Positions 1 to 8,353 of a stretch of 64,000 nt of DNA are shown here, piece by piece. Both the position numbers and the translations under genes were made by a program. This DNA comes from Bradyrhizobium rifense (GTDB lineage: Bacteria; Pseudomonadota; Alphaproteobacteria; Rhizobiales; Xanthobacteraceae): assembly GCF_008123425.1 (NCBI RefSeq), contig NZ_VSSS01000037.1, positions 1-64,000 of the forward strand. Direction: 5' to 3'. How positions within the stretch are numbered: the first letter of the stretch is position 1; each line of letters begins with the position of its first letter. Below the pieces are notes generated by a model, which saw nothing but the letters and a program-made list of their open reading frames with translations, ran no database searches and was not told where the DNA came from.

Positions 1-1
1 C

Positions 2-1216
2 GGCGTCGCCACCCAGGACCCAGTCCTGCGCAAGCGCTTCACCGGCCAGCCCGAGCACGTGATCAACTATTTCTTCTTCGTCGCCGAGGAAGTCCGCGAG
101 ATCATGGCCTCGCTTGGCTTCCGCACCTTCAACGAGATGATTGGCCAGGTCCAACTGCTCGACCAGACCAAGCTGGTCGCGCACTGGAAGGCCAAGGGGC
201 TCGATTTCTCCAAGCTGTTCGTGCGGCAGAAGGAAGAGAAGGGCCAGAAGATCTATCACTCGGAGCGCCAGAACCATCACCTGGAGGCGGTGCTCGACCG
301 CACGCTGATCGAGAAGGCACAGCCCTCGCTCGACCGCGGTGCGCCGGTGAAGATCGAGGCTGCGATCAACAGCACCAACCGCTCCGCCGGCGCGATGCTG
401 TCGGGCGCGATCGCCAAGATCTATGGCAATGCCGGCCTGCCGAATGACACCATCCATGTCAGCCTCCAGGGCACCGCCGGCCAGGCTTTCGGCGCCTGGC
501 TCGCGCATGGCGTCACTTTCGAGCTCGAGGGCGAAGCCAACGACTATGTCGGCAAGGGCCTCTCGGGCGGCAAGATCATCGTCAAGCCGCCGGCCAACAG
601 CAGCATCGTGCCGGAAGAGAGCATCATCGTCGGCAACACCGTGTTGTACGGCGCGACCGACGGTGAGTGCTACTTCCGCGGCGTCGCCGGCGAACGCTTT
701 GCCGTGCGTAACTCGGGCGCGGTCGCCGTCATCGAAGGCGCGGGCGATCATTGCTGCGAATACATGACCGGCGGCATCGTGGTCGTGCTCGGCAAGACCG
801 GGCGCAACTTCGCGGCCGGCATGTCCGGCGGCATCGCCTATGTGCTCGACGAGACCGGCGACTTCGAAACGCTGTGCAACATGGCGATGGTCGATCTCGA
901 GCCGTTGCTGTCGGAAGAGCTGATCAACGCCGACACCAATCGCCACACCGGTGACCTCGAGGCGCACGGCCGGGTCGACGTGTTCAAGAACCTGCTCGAT
1001 TCCGACGTCGAGCGCTTGCACGCCCTGATCTCGCGCCATGCGAAAGCGACCGGCTCCAAGCGCGCCGCCGACATCCTTGCCAATTGGAAGGACTGGCTGC
1101 CCAAATTCCGCAAGGTGATGCCGCGCGAGTACCGGCGCGCGCTACGCGAAATGGCCGCCAACGCGGACGCCGAGCCGAAAATCGCGATCGGGCCCCGGGG
1201 GCCTGAGAACCACTGA
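2..1216 (+). CDS. gltB: Glutamate synthase (NADPH) large subunit, C-terminal part
   Basis: This is the C-terminal 404 residues of the GOGAT alpha subunit, which with the small subunit makes two glutamates from glutamine and 2-oxoglutarate. The frame is open from base 2, so the gene begins before the window; the apparent start at 59 is an internal Val codon. The opening residues (GVATQDPVLRKRF, then QPEHVINYF) are the conserved end of the FMN-binding synthase domain. The GXGXG-type C-terminal beta-helix follows, with its repeated glycine-rich turns (GTAGQAFGAW, GLSGGKIIV, GMSGGIAYV). The ending (MPREYRRAL) is normal for the family, so the 3' end is intact. No gltD follows; instead the sequence becomes decayed at once, which suggests the foreign segment begins just after this stop. 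Confidence 0.95.
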   Translation, partial: GVATQDPVLRKRFTGQPEHVINYFFFVAEEVREIMASLGFRTFNEMIGQVQLLDQTKLVAHWKAKGLDFSKLFVRQKEEKGQKIYHSERQNHHLEAVLDRTLIEKAQPSLDRGAPVKIEAAINSTNRSAGAMLSGAIAKIYGNAGLPNDTIHVSLQGTAGQAFGAWLAHGVTFELEGEANDYVGKGLSGGKIIVKPPANSSIVPEESIIVGNTVLYGATDGECYFRGVAGERFAVRNSGAVAVIEGAGDHCCEYMTGGIVVVLGKTGRNFAAGMSGGIAYVLDETGDFETLCNMAMVDLEPLLSEELINADTNRHTGDLEAHGRVDVFKNLLDSDVERLHALISRHAKATGSKRAADILANWKDWLPKFRKVMPREYRRALREMAANADAEPKIAIGPRGPENH

Positions 1217-2354
1217 CATACCGAACACCGCTCGCGCCCGAGGCGCAGGTATAGCGCTTATAGCGCTCCCACACGCGTGCGCCAGCGCAACCCGAAGCAG
1301 ATCCTCACCGGGTAGGGCCGGCTGATACGTTCCTGCCTGGTGATCACGCAAGATCGTTTTTGATGTCCCCACGCGTCGTTCTGAGGAAGGTACGGGATCG
1401 GGGCCGTCGCGTCCCTGGAGCGCAATGACAGTGAGGGGTGCACCACAACAGGTGAGGGCTGCTATACGCTTGCCGTCACCTGGTCAGTTGAATTCCATCG
1501 AAGATAGGCCAAAAAGATAATGATATGATCGTGACTGCCCTGCGGATTGCATCAATCAAGATCAACAGTCGCTTAAAGTCGGCAATCCCGACGAAGGCGC
1601 TTGGAGTAGCCCGTGCCGCTTTGCCAGGTAGGCGCACACCAGACTCACACTCTGCGCCGGTCGTCCGTACATGCCACAAGCATCGCAATTGGCGACCCGC
1701 AGTTAAAGTGCGAGCGCCGTGTCGCGGAAATGGAGATGCATGGGGGAGATCCAGGTCGCGCCGACAGGAAGGCGAGAATGCGCAGTGACTATTATGCTTC
1801 CAACCACGGGTCATCGAGGTTCTGCACGGTATGCGGTGGGACGATTCGGGCTTATCCGCTATTACTGCTGGCAAACGGGGCTTTGTTCTCGGAAATGCGC
1901 CAACCGCTTCCACGCGCGGCGGGAGGCCGCAACAAATGGCTTCGCTTTGTGCGAACAGTCGGATACGTGGCATCCGACTCGCTGCAGCCGCGGCCGTGCT
2001 CTCGCAAGACGGACGCCGGCCGAATAGTTCTGCTGCAATCATGGACTCAGGCGCGACGCTTTCAAGAGTGAGTGGACGAATCAGATGACAGAGACCTCGG
2101 CAACAATCATCGACTTCACTGCTTACAGGATGAAGCGCGCTGCGGCCAAGCCTCATCCGACACGGTCGGCTCGATAGCGCCCTATGAAGCGGTCGCATCC
2201 TTCGATTTCTTGCGGTGTCTGCTAGCCTTGATCCCGTTTACCTCGCTCGATCTGCTACGGATCGAAACAGCAACCTCCGTGAGCAATCCTTAAGGACGCC
2301 GCGGATGGCCGAAGACGAGGCTGAAGGAGAATCCACGCGCCTGCTCGACCTCAC
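1217..2354. other. Non-coding or decayed stretch after gltB
   Basis: No convincing gene apart from the doubtful short frame at 2085-2177. Overlapping open frames on both strands (for example 1476-2198 minus and 1613-2071 plus) have arginine- and serine-rich shadow composition and no recognisable motif. No tRNA fold was seen that could mark an attachment site. This is probably eroded DNA at the edge of an island. Confidence 0.5.
2085..2177 (+). CDS. Possible 30-residue protein or truncated 5' end
   Basis: An ATG frame begins METSATIID-like (MTETSATIIDFTAYRMK) and runs to a TAG after 30 residues. The start is ordinary-looking and the composition is less shadow-like than overlapping frames, with a patch of basic residues at the end. 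The upstream GTGGA is only a weak ribosome-binding site. It may be the surviving head of a longer protein broken by mutation, since the region around it is decayed. Function unknown. Confidence 0.22.
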   Translation: MTETSATIIDFTAYRMKRAAAKPHPTRSAR

Positions 2355-2611
2355 GCGCGTGCTGTTGATTACAGCGGCGGGCACTCGGGCAGGTATCTCC
2401 GATCGAGTCCAGCACCTCCACCAGTTCAGCGACAGCTTCGTCCTCAGACGCTACCTGGGGCGGATCTTGCCGGGCGATCTCGCTGGCGATGCGGGGCGCT
2501 GTCCTGCGTCCAGCCGTGCTCCTCGCACTCGCGGATGGCGCCGGCTTTCCGCAGCACGGAGATCGCCCAGCCGCTGAACGTGCCGGTCGCCTGCAGTCTT
2601 TCCTCGAACAT
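2355..2611 (-). pseudogene. Frameshifted remnant of a small conserved hypothetical protein
   Basis: Reading down from an ATG at 2611, the minus strand encodes MFEERLQATGTFSGWAIS and then RECEEHGWTQD. After QDSAPH the frame shifts, and the continuation in another frame contains ARQDPPQVASEDEAVAELV followed by DSIGDTCP. These two pieces look like one small rhizobial hypothetical protein in which an RECEEHGW segment is followed by an acidic tail ending near SIGDTCPECPP. That recollection of the family is from memory and unchecked. The frameshift makes the copy a pseudogene. Confidence 0.4.
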
Positions 2612-3011
2612 CAGCACAGTGATCGCTCCCCGCGCGACATCTCAGCGCCAGCGCCGCTCAGGCCGGCAAAGGCCTGGAGCACAACGCCAAAGTTGATCCA
2701 TACACCGTCGATCAGCCCTCTGAAATATGACCGCGAATAGGAGCCGATCATCATTGGAATGTTCGGATCCCAATGGACGCAGCCAGCCGGACCCTCCCGG
2801 CCAGCCGCCCCTCGGTGTAATTGACGACAGTACTCATGGCCAACACACGCCTAGCAGAGCGGTCGTATGATCTCCCAAACGTAGGCCGAGAAGTCCATCA
2901 CGAGGGTTTCAGAGCCAGTCCCAGGCGAGGCGGTACAGTGACTCGCTCTGGGTGCAGTGACTCTCTCTGCGGCAGACTCGTCGAGTTGGCGAGGGGGCCT
3001 GAGGCGATGCC
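2612..3011. other. Stretch with nothing recognised
   Basis: About 400 bases between a broken small gene and the minus-strand gene ending at 3012. The only open frames (2821-3126 plus and similar) run into or over the neighbouring gene and show no motif. No promoter, repeat or RNA gene was recognised. Confidence 0.4.
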
Positions 3012-3602
3012 TCAGACTGGGCGGTTTTCGCCTCTGTTCTTCACCGGCTCCATTTTGGCCAAGCCGTCCTCGTATGAGATCTCGCTGTATGATCCACCGA
3101 TGTCCTTGGCCGCGTCGAGCAAGTAGTCGAGCCTACCGGCCGGACCGAGCTTCTTGATGTCATTCTTGTCGACGCCGGCGAGGTCCATCATCTCCTTCCA
3201 CACAGTTGATTCGTCGCAAGGCAGAATGCGGAAGGTGATGTCGCCTACCTTGGTACGGTACTTCGCGAGCAGATCAATGTTGTTGCAGAACATGAAATAG
3301 CTGCCTTTGGGGCTCAGCCTGCCATCCAGAACCTTTGCGGCCTCGGGTAGATACGCAAAGGAATGCAGATATCCGGCAAGGACCGGGATAGTCGGTTCGC
3401 CTTCCTCCGCGATCGCAAGAACTTGTTCGATGGAATAGACCGGCGGTCGCTTTTCGTCGGCGAACTGGGCTTGGAATTTCAGCGCGATGTCACCCCGGAA
3501 TCCAAATCGCCCCGACTTCGTCGTTTCACTCTTAAGTACCGCATTCAATAGCCGCCCCTCCTTGTCCAACGGGCCAAGAGCAGTGTTGTCAATCGACGTC
3601 AT
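3012..3602 (-). CDS. Unknown protein, probably NifA-regulated, divergent from iscN
   Basis: A 196-residue protein I do not recognise. It begins MTSIDNTALGPLDKEG and contains conserved-looking segments (FRGDIALKFQAQF, CNNIDLLAKYRTKVGD, PAGRLDYLLDAAKDIGGSYSE). There is no signal peptide or membrane segment, so it is probably cytosolic. I chose the ATG at 3602 rather than the longer frame because AGGAG stands 7-9 bases before it. About 65 bases further upstream on the minus strand is a sigma-54-like -24/-12 element, and behind that a TGT-N10-ACA site shared with the divergent iscN operon. Position and promoter suggest a role linked to nitrogenase or FeS supply, but no function can be read from the sequence. 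Confidence 0.75.
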   Translation of the reverse strand: MTSIDNTALGPLDKEGRLLNAVLKSETTKSGRFGFRGDIALKFQAQFADEKRPPVYSIEQVLAIAEEGEPTIPVLAGYLHSFAYLPEAAKVLDGRLSPKGSYFMFCNNIDLLAKYRTKVGDITFRILPCDESTVWKEMMDLAGVDKNDIKKLGPAGRLDYLLDAAKDIGGSYSEISYEDGLAKMEPVKNRGENRPV

Positions 3603-3667
3603 GGAAAGGCTCCTCATCAATGCGTGGTGTGACGCGTCGCGCAAAGCGACGTGTCCGCTACGCTTAT

Positions 3668-3682
3668 GCAAATTGTTTGCCG
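3668..3682 (-). promoter_or_regulatory. Possible sigma-54 -24/-12 promoter for the minus-strand gene
   Basis: The minus strand reads CGGCAA-ACAAT-TTGC, with GG and GC separated by the required 10 bases. It departs from the consensus TGGCAC-N5-TTGC at two positions. It lies about 65 bases upstream of the start at 3602 and about 110 bases from the NifA-type site at 3790-3805. Confidence 0.45.
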
Positions 3683-3789
3683 TCACGCGATCTCCGCGGC
3701 GTAAGCAGCAGCTTGGCGCTATTTGCATGAATACGTGCAGGCACCGTCACGAGGTCTTGGCCGGATGACGCCGCGGCCGGGAAGCGTCG

Positions 3790-3805
3790 TGTCGAAAACC
3801 CGACA
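3790..3805. promoter_or_regulatory. NifA upstream activator sequence TGT-N10-ACA
   Basis: TGT-CGAAAACCCG-ACA is an exact match to the NifA consensus and is symmetrical, so it can serve both directions. It lies 62 bases upstream of the -24 element of iscN and about 108 bases from the minus-strand -24 element, a normal distance for enhancer looping. Confidence 0.75.
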
Positions 3806-3866
3806 CACAAGTCGTGGGATCGAACAGTGGCCGCCTGCAAATCCTTTATTTCAGCTGCATCTCGAC

Positions 3867-3881
3867 TGGCATGGGATTTGC
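3867..3881 (+). promoter_or_regulatory. Sigma-54 -24/-12 promoter of the iscN-nifS operon
   Basis: TGGCAT-GGGAT-TTGC matches the sigma-54 consensus in the invariant GG and GC with the correct 10-base spacing. The expected transcript would begin near 3893, about 28 bases before the ATG at 3921. A perfect NifA site lies upstream. Confidence 0.8.
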
Positions 3882-3920
3882 GAAACGTGCCTTGCGACAA
3901 GACCTGTAAGCGAGTCAGAA

Positions 3921-4241
3921 ATGATCAACCTAACGGATAACGCCATCAATGCATTGAGGGCCGCAATCTCGACGACAGGGCAGCCGGCGAGCGGTCTGCG
4001 GATCATGGTCGATGACGGCGGCTGCGAGGGGTTCACATACAAGATGGATCTCGCGCATGGGCCGAGCTCCGATGATGCCGTGGTCGAGCTAGACGGCATC
4101 AAACTCTTCGTCGACAGCGCGACCCAAGAGCATCTCAACGGTACCACGATCGATTTCGTGCTGTCGCCCGAAGGATCGGGGTTCCGATTCGACAATCCAA
4201 ATGCCAAGTCGAGCTGCTCCTGCGACAAACCGTGCAGGTGA
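3921..4241 (+). CDS. iscN: HesB/IscA-type iron-sulfur assembly protein
   Basis: A 106-residue A-type FeS carrier of the nif system (IscA/HesB/NifIscA family), thought to deliver clusters or iron to nitrogenase proteins. The family's conserved cysteines are present: GGCEGF near residue 37 and the C-terminal CSC (KSSCSCDKPC). I start at 3921 because a longer frame would begin upstream of the sigma-54 promoter. It is the first gene of a tight operon iscN - NifU-C - nifS - nifT. IscN is the name used in Bradyrhizobium for the protein in this position. Confidence 0.9.
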   Translation: MINLTDNAINALRAAISTTGQPASGLRIMVDDGGCEGFTYKMDLAHGPSSDDAVVELDGIKLFVDSATQEHLNGTTIDFVLSPEGSGFRFDNPNAKSSCSCDKPCR

Positions 4242-4280
4242 GCCTGTCCTCGACCATCCGCAATAGAAGGGCTTCGAAAC

Positions 4281-4550
4281 ATGGGCATCAAGACTGTACC
4301 AACGAAGCAGCCTCCGATTTCTGAGCCTTCCGATTGCGAGCAAATTGTCGGAGCCGTGCTCGATGAGAATCGGGCGAGCCTCAGGCGTGATCGTGGAGAT
4401 CGTGAGCTCATCGTCAGGCTGACCGGCGCCTGCATGTCATGCAAGCTTGCGGGCACGACGCTCGCGGCCATTCAGGCGCGTCTGATCGAGCGGCTCGGCG
4501 AGTTCGTCCGCCTGATCCCGCTCCGCGGAGCCGCCAAAGGGCGACATTAA
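4281..4550 (+). CDS. NifU C-terminal-domain protein (stand-alone)
   Basis: An 89-residue protein consisting only of the NifU C-terminal (Nfu-like) domain. The signature is GACMSCKLAGTTLAAIQ with the CxxC pair that binds a transient 4Fe-4S cluster for transfer to apoproteins. The N-terminal scaffold and central 2Fe-2S domains of full-length NifU are absent, so scaffold function must be shared with the IscA-type protein upstream or with a housekeeping scaffold. It lies 39 bases after iscN, and its TAA is followed immediately by the GTG of nifS, which implies co-translation. Confidence 0.88.
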   Translation: MGIKTVPTKQPPISEPSDCEQIVGAVLDENRASLRRDRGDRELIVRLTGACMSCKLAGTTLAAIQARLIERLGEFVRLIPLRGAAKGRH

Positions 4551-5762
4551 GTGCAGAGCGGACAGTCCGTGCGGCCGATCTACCTGGATAACAACGCGAC
4601 GACCCGCGCACATCCGTTGGTCGTTGCGGCGATGCTGCCGTTCTTCTCTACACAATTCGGCAATGCGTCCTCCGCGCATGCATTCGGCAGCGAGGTTGCG
4701 TCCGCATTGAAACTGGCGCGCCGGAACCTGCAGTCCCTCATTGGCGCGGCATTCGATCATGAGATCGTCTTCACCTCCGGCGGGACTGAAGCCGACAACA
4801 CAGCGATCTTGTCTGCGCTCGCCGTGCAGGAGGGGCGCGACGAGATCGTCACAACGGCCGTTGAGCATCCGGCCGTGCTGTCCCTTGCCGAGGAGTTGGG
4901 CCGACGAGGAATCAAGACCCATGTCATTCCGGTAGATGCCAGCGGCCGACTGGACATCGAGACTTATCGCAAGGCATTGTCGAGGCGCACGTCAGTCGCC
5001 TCGGTCATGTGGGCCAATAATGAGACCGGTACGATCTTTCCGGTGAAGTCCCTCGCCAAGATGGCGCGCTCAGTCGGCGCGCTCTTTCACACCGACGCAG
5101 TCCAGGCGGTCGGGCGAATTCCGATTGACCTGAAGGCTACGGACATCGACATGCTGTCGCTCTCCGGGCACAAGCTCCATGGTCCGAAGGGGATCGGCGC
5201 GCTGTATGTGCGCAAGGACGTCAAGTTCCGGCCGCTGCTTTTCGGCGGCGTACAAGAGCGGCGTCGCCGCGCTGGTACCCAAAACGTTACGGGTATTGTT
5301 GGGCTCGGCAAAGCGGCGGAACTCGCTGCGGCAAACCTCGCACAAGACCAGACGCAGATTGGCGCCCTTCGCGACCGGCTGGAGCAGGGCATTCTCGCTC
5401 ACGGCTGTTGCATCGTGCTTGGCCATGTCAAGAACCGCTTGCCAAATACGTCTAACATTGCCTTCGAGCATATCGAAGCGGAGGCCATCGTCCACCACCT
5501 GAACCGCAACGGAATTGCCGTCTCACTCGGTTCAGCCTGCGCGTCCGGCTCGATGGAGCCATCCCATGTCCTGCGCGCGATGAGAGTACCACCGCCCTTT
5601 TTGCGCGCTGCGGTTCGCTTCTCGCTGTCGCGCGAGACGGCGCCCGATGAGATCGACCGTGTCCTGCAAGTCATGCCGGACATCGTTGCCAAACAGAGAG
5701 CCTTGTGGCGTGCGTGTCAGGAGCGCGCGGGCGAGAGCTCACAACGTGCGGAGCTCCCATGA
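4551..5762 (+). CDS. nifS: Cysteine desulfurase NifS
   Basis: A PLP-dependent class V aminotransferase-fold enzyme of 403 residues that converts cysteine to alanine and donates sulfur for nitrogenase cluster assembly. Visible motifs are YLDNNATT at the N-terminus, the PLP lysine in SGHKLHGPKG (Lys208) and the catalytic cysteine loop in SLGSACASGS (Cys330). The start is GTG at 4551, directly after the previous stop. A second in-frame GTG at 4569 (VRPIYLDN) would give a start closer to that of other NifS proteins. The stop overlaps the nifT start by four bases (ATGA). Confidence 0.96.
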   Translation: MQSGQSVRPIYLDNNATTRAHPLVVAAMLPFFSTQFGNASSAHAFGSEVASALKLARRNLQSLIGAAFDHEIVFTSGGTEADNTAILSALAVQEGRDEIVTTAVEHPAVLSLAEELGRRGIKTHVIPVDASGRLDIETYRKALSRRTSVASVMWANNETGTIFPVKSLAKMARSVGALFHTDAVQAVGRIPIDLKATDIDMLSLSGHKLHGPKGIGALYVRKDVKFRPLLFGGVQERRRRAGTQNVTGIVGLGKAAELAAANLAQDQTQIGALRDRLEQGILAHGCCIVLGHVKNRLPNTSNIAFEHIEAEAIVHHLNRNGIAVSLGSACASGSMEPSHVLRAMRVPPPFLRAAVRFSLSRETAPDEIDRVLQVMPDIVAKQRALWRACQERAGESSQRAELP

Positions 5763-5980
5763 AGGTTATGATTCGCCGTTCGCCCGAGACGGGCCTTTCG
5801 ATTTATGTGCCCAAGAAGGATCTTGAGGAGCCGATCGTCGAATGGGAGCACGAGACGCTGTGGGGCGGTTGGATCAGAATCGCGAACGGCTGGGTGCTCG
5901 ACCTACCGGCGATGGCGAGTGACACCACCCTACCAATCACTATCAACGCCAAGAAGCGCGGCGGCGAAGCAACCGAATGA
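5759..5980 (+). CDS. nifT: Nitrogen fixation protein NifT/FixU
   Basis: A 73-residue member of the small NifT/FixU family, whose exact role is unknown and which is generally dispensable for nitrogenase. The family pattern is visible: MKVMIRR at the start, YVPKKDLEEPIV in the middle and WGGWIRIANGW-LDLP towards the end. It overlaps nifS by ATGA, so the two are translationally coupled. It is the last gene before the separate nifB promoter. Confidence 0.93.
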   Translation: MKVMIRRSPETGLSIYVPKKDLEEPIVEWEHETLWGGWIRIANGWVLDLPAMASDTTLPITINAKKRGGEATE

Positions 5981-6192
5981 TGAATGCTCTGGTTCCACAA
6001 AACCTCGCCAACCGGCGGAGGCGGAAGCTGTTCCTGGCGGGGCGGTCCGGCACCTGCGAGGAACGCGACACCATTCCCCTGGCTTGGGCCTGGCGTGACC
6101 GGCCACCCGCCCTGCGTTTTGCCAAGGGCATCGGTGAAGCAGCCTACCCGTCGTCAAAACAACGCTGCCAGCGCTCTTGTGATCGCAATCTC

Positions 6193-6208
6193 TGTCAGCT
6201 TTCCAACA
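6193..6208 (+). promoter_or_regulatory. NifA upstream activator sequence for nifB
   Basis: TGT-CAGCTTTCCA-ACA is an exact TGT-N10-ACA match, 76 bases upstream of the nifB -24 element. Confidence 0.8.
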
Positions 6209-6283
6209 TGATGATAAACTGACATTCGTGCGAGTGTTACATAACTACTTGACGCAAATCGCAAAAGTCATTTGTGGCAGGCA

Positions 6284-6298
6284 TGGCACGCCAGTTGC
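6284..6298 (+). promoter_or_regulatory. Sigma-54 -24/-12 promoter of nifB
   Basis: TGGCAC-GCCAG-TTGC is a perfect sigma-54 consensus. Transcription would start near 6310, leaving a leader of about 60 bases before the ATG at 6369. This promoter also decides the nifB start, because the longest open frame begins upstream of it at 6228. Confidence 0.9.
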
Positions 6299-6368
6299 TC
6301 TTAGCTGTTCAGAAACGTCTCTGTGGATGCTTGCCGGTAGGGTTCGGCTTGCGAATAGAATTGGAAAA

Positions 6369-7922
6369 ATGAGTACTTCAGCGCAACACCAAGTATCCTG
6401 CGGCGGCGGCGAGATCAGGGAGACCACGCAAGCGGTCACTAAGCACAAGGGCTGCGCTACCATCGGCGGCAGCGGGAAGGCGAGCTGCGGATCTCAGACC
6501 GGCATCAGCAATCTGCCAAATGAGATCGTGGAAAAGGTGAAGAACCATCCCTGCTACAGCGAGGAGGCGCACCACCATTATGCCCGCATGCATGTCGCGG
6601 TCGCACCCGCCTGCAATATCCAGTGCAATTACTGCAATCGTAAATACGATTGCGCCAACGAATCGCGCCCCGGCATTGTCAGCGAGAAGTTGACGCCGGA
6701 GCAGGCCGCCAAAAAGGTGCTGGCGGTCGCTTCCGCGATCCCTCAGATGAGCGTGGTCGGCGTTGCCGGCCCTGGCGATCCGCTAGCGAATCCGGACAAG
6801 ACATTCAAGACGTTCGAGCTTGTGAACAAGCTCGCGCCAGGTATCAAGCTGTGCCTCTCGACGAACGGTCTTGCGCTAGCCGATCATGTCGACACGATCG
6901 CAAGACTCAAGATCGATCACGTGACGATCACGATCAACATGATCGATCCCGAAATTGGTGCAAAGATCTATCCCTGGATCTTTTACCGCCACAAGCGCTA
7001 CACCGGCGTTGAAGCTGCAAGCATCCTTAGCAATCGGCAGCTCCAGGGCGTGGAGATGCTCACCGCGCGCGGCATCCTGTGCAAAGTCAACTCGGTGATG
7101 ATTCCCGGGATAAACGATCAGCATCTGGTTGCGGTGAACATGGCTGTGAAGTCGCGCGGTGCCTTCCTGCATAACGTGATGCCCCTGATATCGTCGCCCG
7201 AGCACGGCACCGTGTTCGGTCTCAGGGGGCAACGCGGCCCGACCGCACAGGAAGTGACAGCGTTGCAGGATAGCTGCGAAAGCAAGATGAACATGATGCG
7301 TCATTGTCGTCAGTGCCGGGCCGACGCCGTCGGACTGCTCGGAGAGGACCGCGGCTCGGAGTTCACCATGGAAAAGATCATGGCGATGGACATCAAATAC
7401 GACGAGCAGCCCCGAAAGGCGTATCAGGCCAAAGTCGAGAAAGCGCGCATCACAAAGCTTGCGGCCCAGCAGGAGGAGCTCGCGGGGCTCGCCGGCGCGT
7501 CCAGCGAAATCAAAGTGCTGGTGGCGGTTGCAACCAAGGGCTCGGGATTGATCAACCAGCACTTCGGTCACGCCAAGGAGTTCCAGATCTACGAGCTCTC
7601 GACTTCAGGCGCGAAATTCGTTCGTCATCGTCCTATTCATCCCTATTGCCAGGGCGGCCATGGCGAGGACAGCAAGCTCGAAATCGCCATCGGCGCTATC
7701 AAGGATTGCCACGCCGTATTCGTGTCAAAGATCGGCGGCTGCCCGAAGGCCGAATTGATCAAGGCCGGCATCGAGCCGGTCGATCAGTACGCCTGCGAGT
7801 TCATCGATGCCTCGACGATCGCCTGGTTCAAACTCTATCTCGATAAAGTCAATGAGCGGAAGATCAAGCACCTTGAGCGGGTCGATCCGGCCCGCCACAA
7901 TGCGCTGATTTCCGCCGCCTGA
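6369..7922 (+). CDS. nifB: Nitrogenase FeMo-cofactor biosynthesis protein NifB
   Basis: A radical SAM enzyme of 517 residues that inserts carbide and joins two 4Fe-4S clusters into NifB-co, the 8Fe-9S-C precursor of FeMo-co. The SAM-cluster motif CNIQCNYC gives Cys82, Cys86 and Cys89. The conserved lead-in IGGSGKASCGSQ and the HPCYSEEAHHHYARMHV block precede it. After about residue 375 a NifX/NafY-like domain begins (VLVAVATKGSGLINQHFGHA), as in the two-domain rhizobial form. The ATG at 6369 is chosen because it follows the sigma-54 promoter and gives the usual N-terminus. frxA follows after 16 bases. Confidence 0.97.
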   Translation: MSTSAQHQVSCGGGEIRETTQAVTKHKGCATIGGSGKASCGSQTGISNLPNEIVEKVKNHPCYSEEAHHHYARMHVAVAPACNIQCNYCNRKYDCANESRPGIVSEKLTPEQAAKKVLAVASAIPQMSVVGVAGPGDPLANPDKTFKTFELVNKLAPGIKLCLSTNGLALADHVDTIARLKIDHVTITINMIDPEIGAKIYPWIFYRHKRYTGVEAASILSNRQLQGVEMLTARGILCKVNSVMIPGINDQHLVAVNMAVKSRGAFLHNVMPLISSPEHGTVFGLRGQRGPTAQEVTALQDSCESKMNMMRHCRQCRADAVGLLGEDRGSEFTMEKIMAMDIKYDEQPRKAYQAKVEKARITKLAAQQEELAGLAGASSEIKVLVAVATKGSGLINQHFGHAKEFQIYELSTSGAKFVRHRPIHPYCQGGHGEDSKLEIAIGAIKDCHAVFVSKIGGCPKAELIKAGIEPVDQYACEFIDASTIAWFKLYLDKVNERKIKHLERVDPARHNALISAA

Positions 7923-7938
7923 AGGATGGGTTCAGACA

Positions 7939-8163
7939 ATGCCGTACAAGATCATCGCCTCGCAATGCACGGGCTGTTCAGCGTGCGAAACGCAATGCCC
8001 AAATCTTGCTATTTCCGAGGTAGCCGGCGCTTTCCTGATCGATTCGGAGCAATGCACCGAGTGCGACGGCTACTTTGACGAACCGCAATGCGTGGCGGTT
8101 TGTCCGGTTGACAACACATGCGTGCTCGACACAGCACTGGCACGCCATCGGGCGCCCCCTTGA
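7939..8163 (+). CDS. frxA: 2[4Fe-4S] ferredoxin of the FdxN/FrxA type
   Basis: A 74-residue bacterial-type ferredoxin, the usual partner immediately downstream of nifB and probably an electron donor to NifB. The first cluster motif is CTGCSACETQCP. The second half is of the nif-specific form, CTECDGYFDEPQC followed by VAVCP, with the longer spacing seen in FdxN. It lies 16 bases after nifB and shares its promoter. Confidence 0.93.
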   Translation: MPYKIIASQCTGCSACETQCPNLAISEVAGAFLIDSEQCTECDGYFDEPQCVAVCPVDNTCVLDTALARHRAPP

Positions 8164-8173
8164 GGACCACAAC

Positions 8174-8353
8174 ATGGATGTCACCACGACACGAACGGTT
8201 CAGAAACTCGGGCGGATGATGCGTCGCCTTGACGAGGCGCCGACCGCGGCTGTCGCCCTCCCAAATCGGGTGGACGGCTCGCCCTGGTCGCCGGCTTTTT
8301 CGCAGTTGGCGAGCCATATTCTGGCGACGCGAACGTCGAGGGCAACGCGTTAA
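8174..8353 (+). CDS. Small unknown protein after frxA
   Basis: A 59-residue frame begins at an ATG 10 bases after frxA, with GAGGACC as a possible ribosome-binding site. It begins MDVTTTRTVQKLGRMMRRLDE and has no motif I recognise. Its placement suggests co-transcription with nifB-frxA. The sequence after it is decayed, so it may be the head of a longer lost gene. Confidence 0.4.
   Translation: MDVTTTRTVQKLGRMMRRLDEAPTAAVALPNRVDGSPWSPAFSQLASHILATRTSRATR

Noticed and set aside
1217..2354. tRNA gene as island attachment site
   Set aside because: No cloverleaf or conserved T-loop sequence was found after gltB.
4437..4922. Minus-strand ORF of 161 residues over nifS
   Set aside because: It is antisense to nifS and the NifU-C gene, with no motif and no ribosome-binding site.
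6876..7571. Minus-strand ORF of 231 residues inside nifB
   Set aside because: Shadow frame; His- and Arg-rich composition mirrors the nifB codons.
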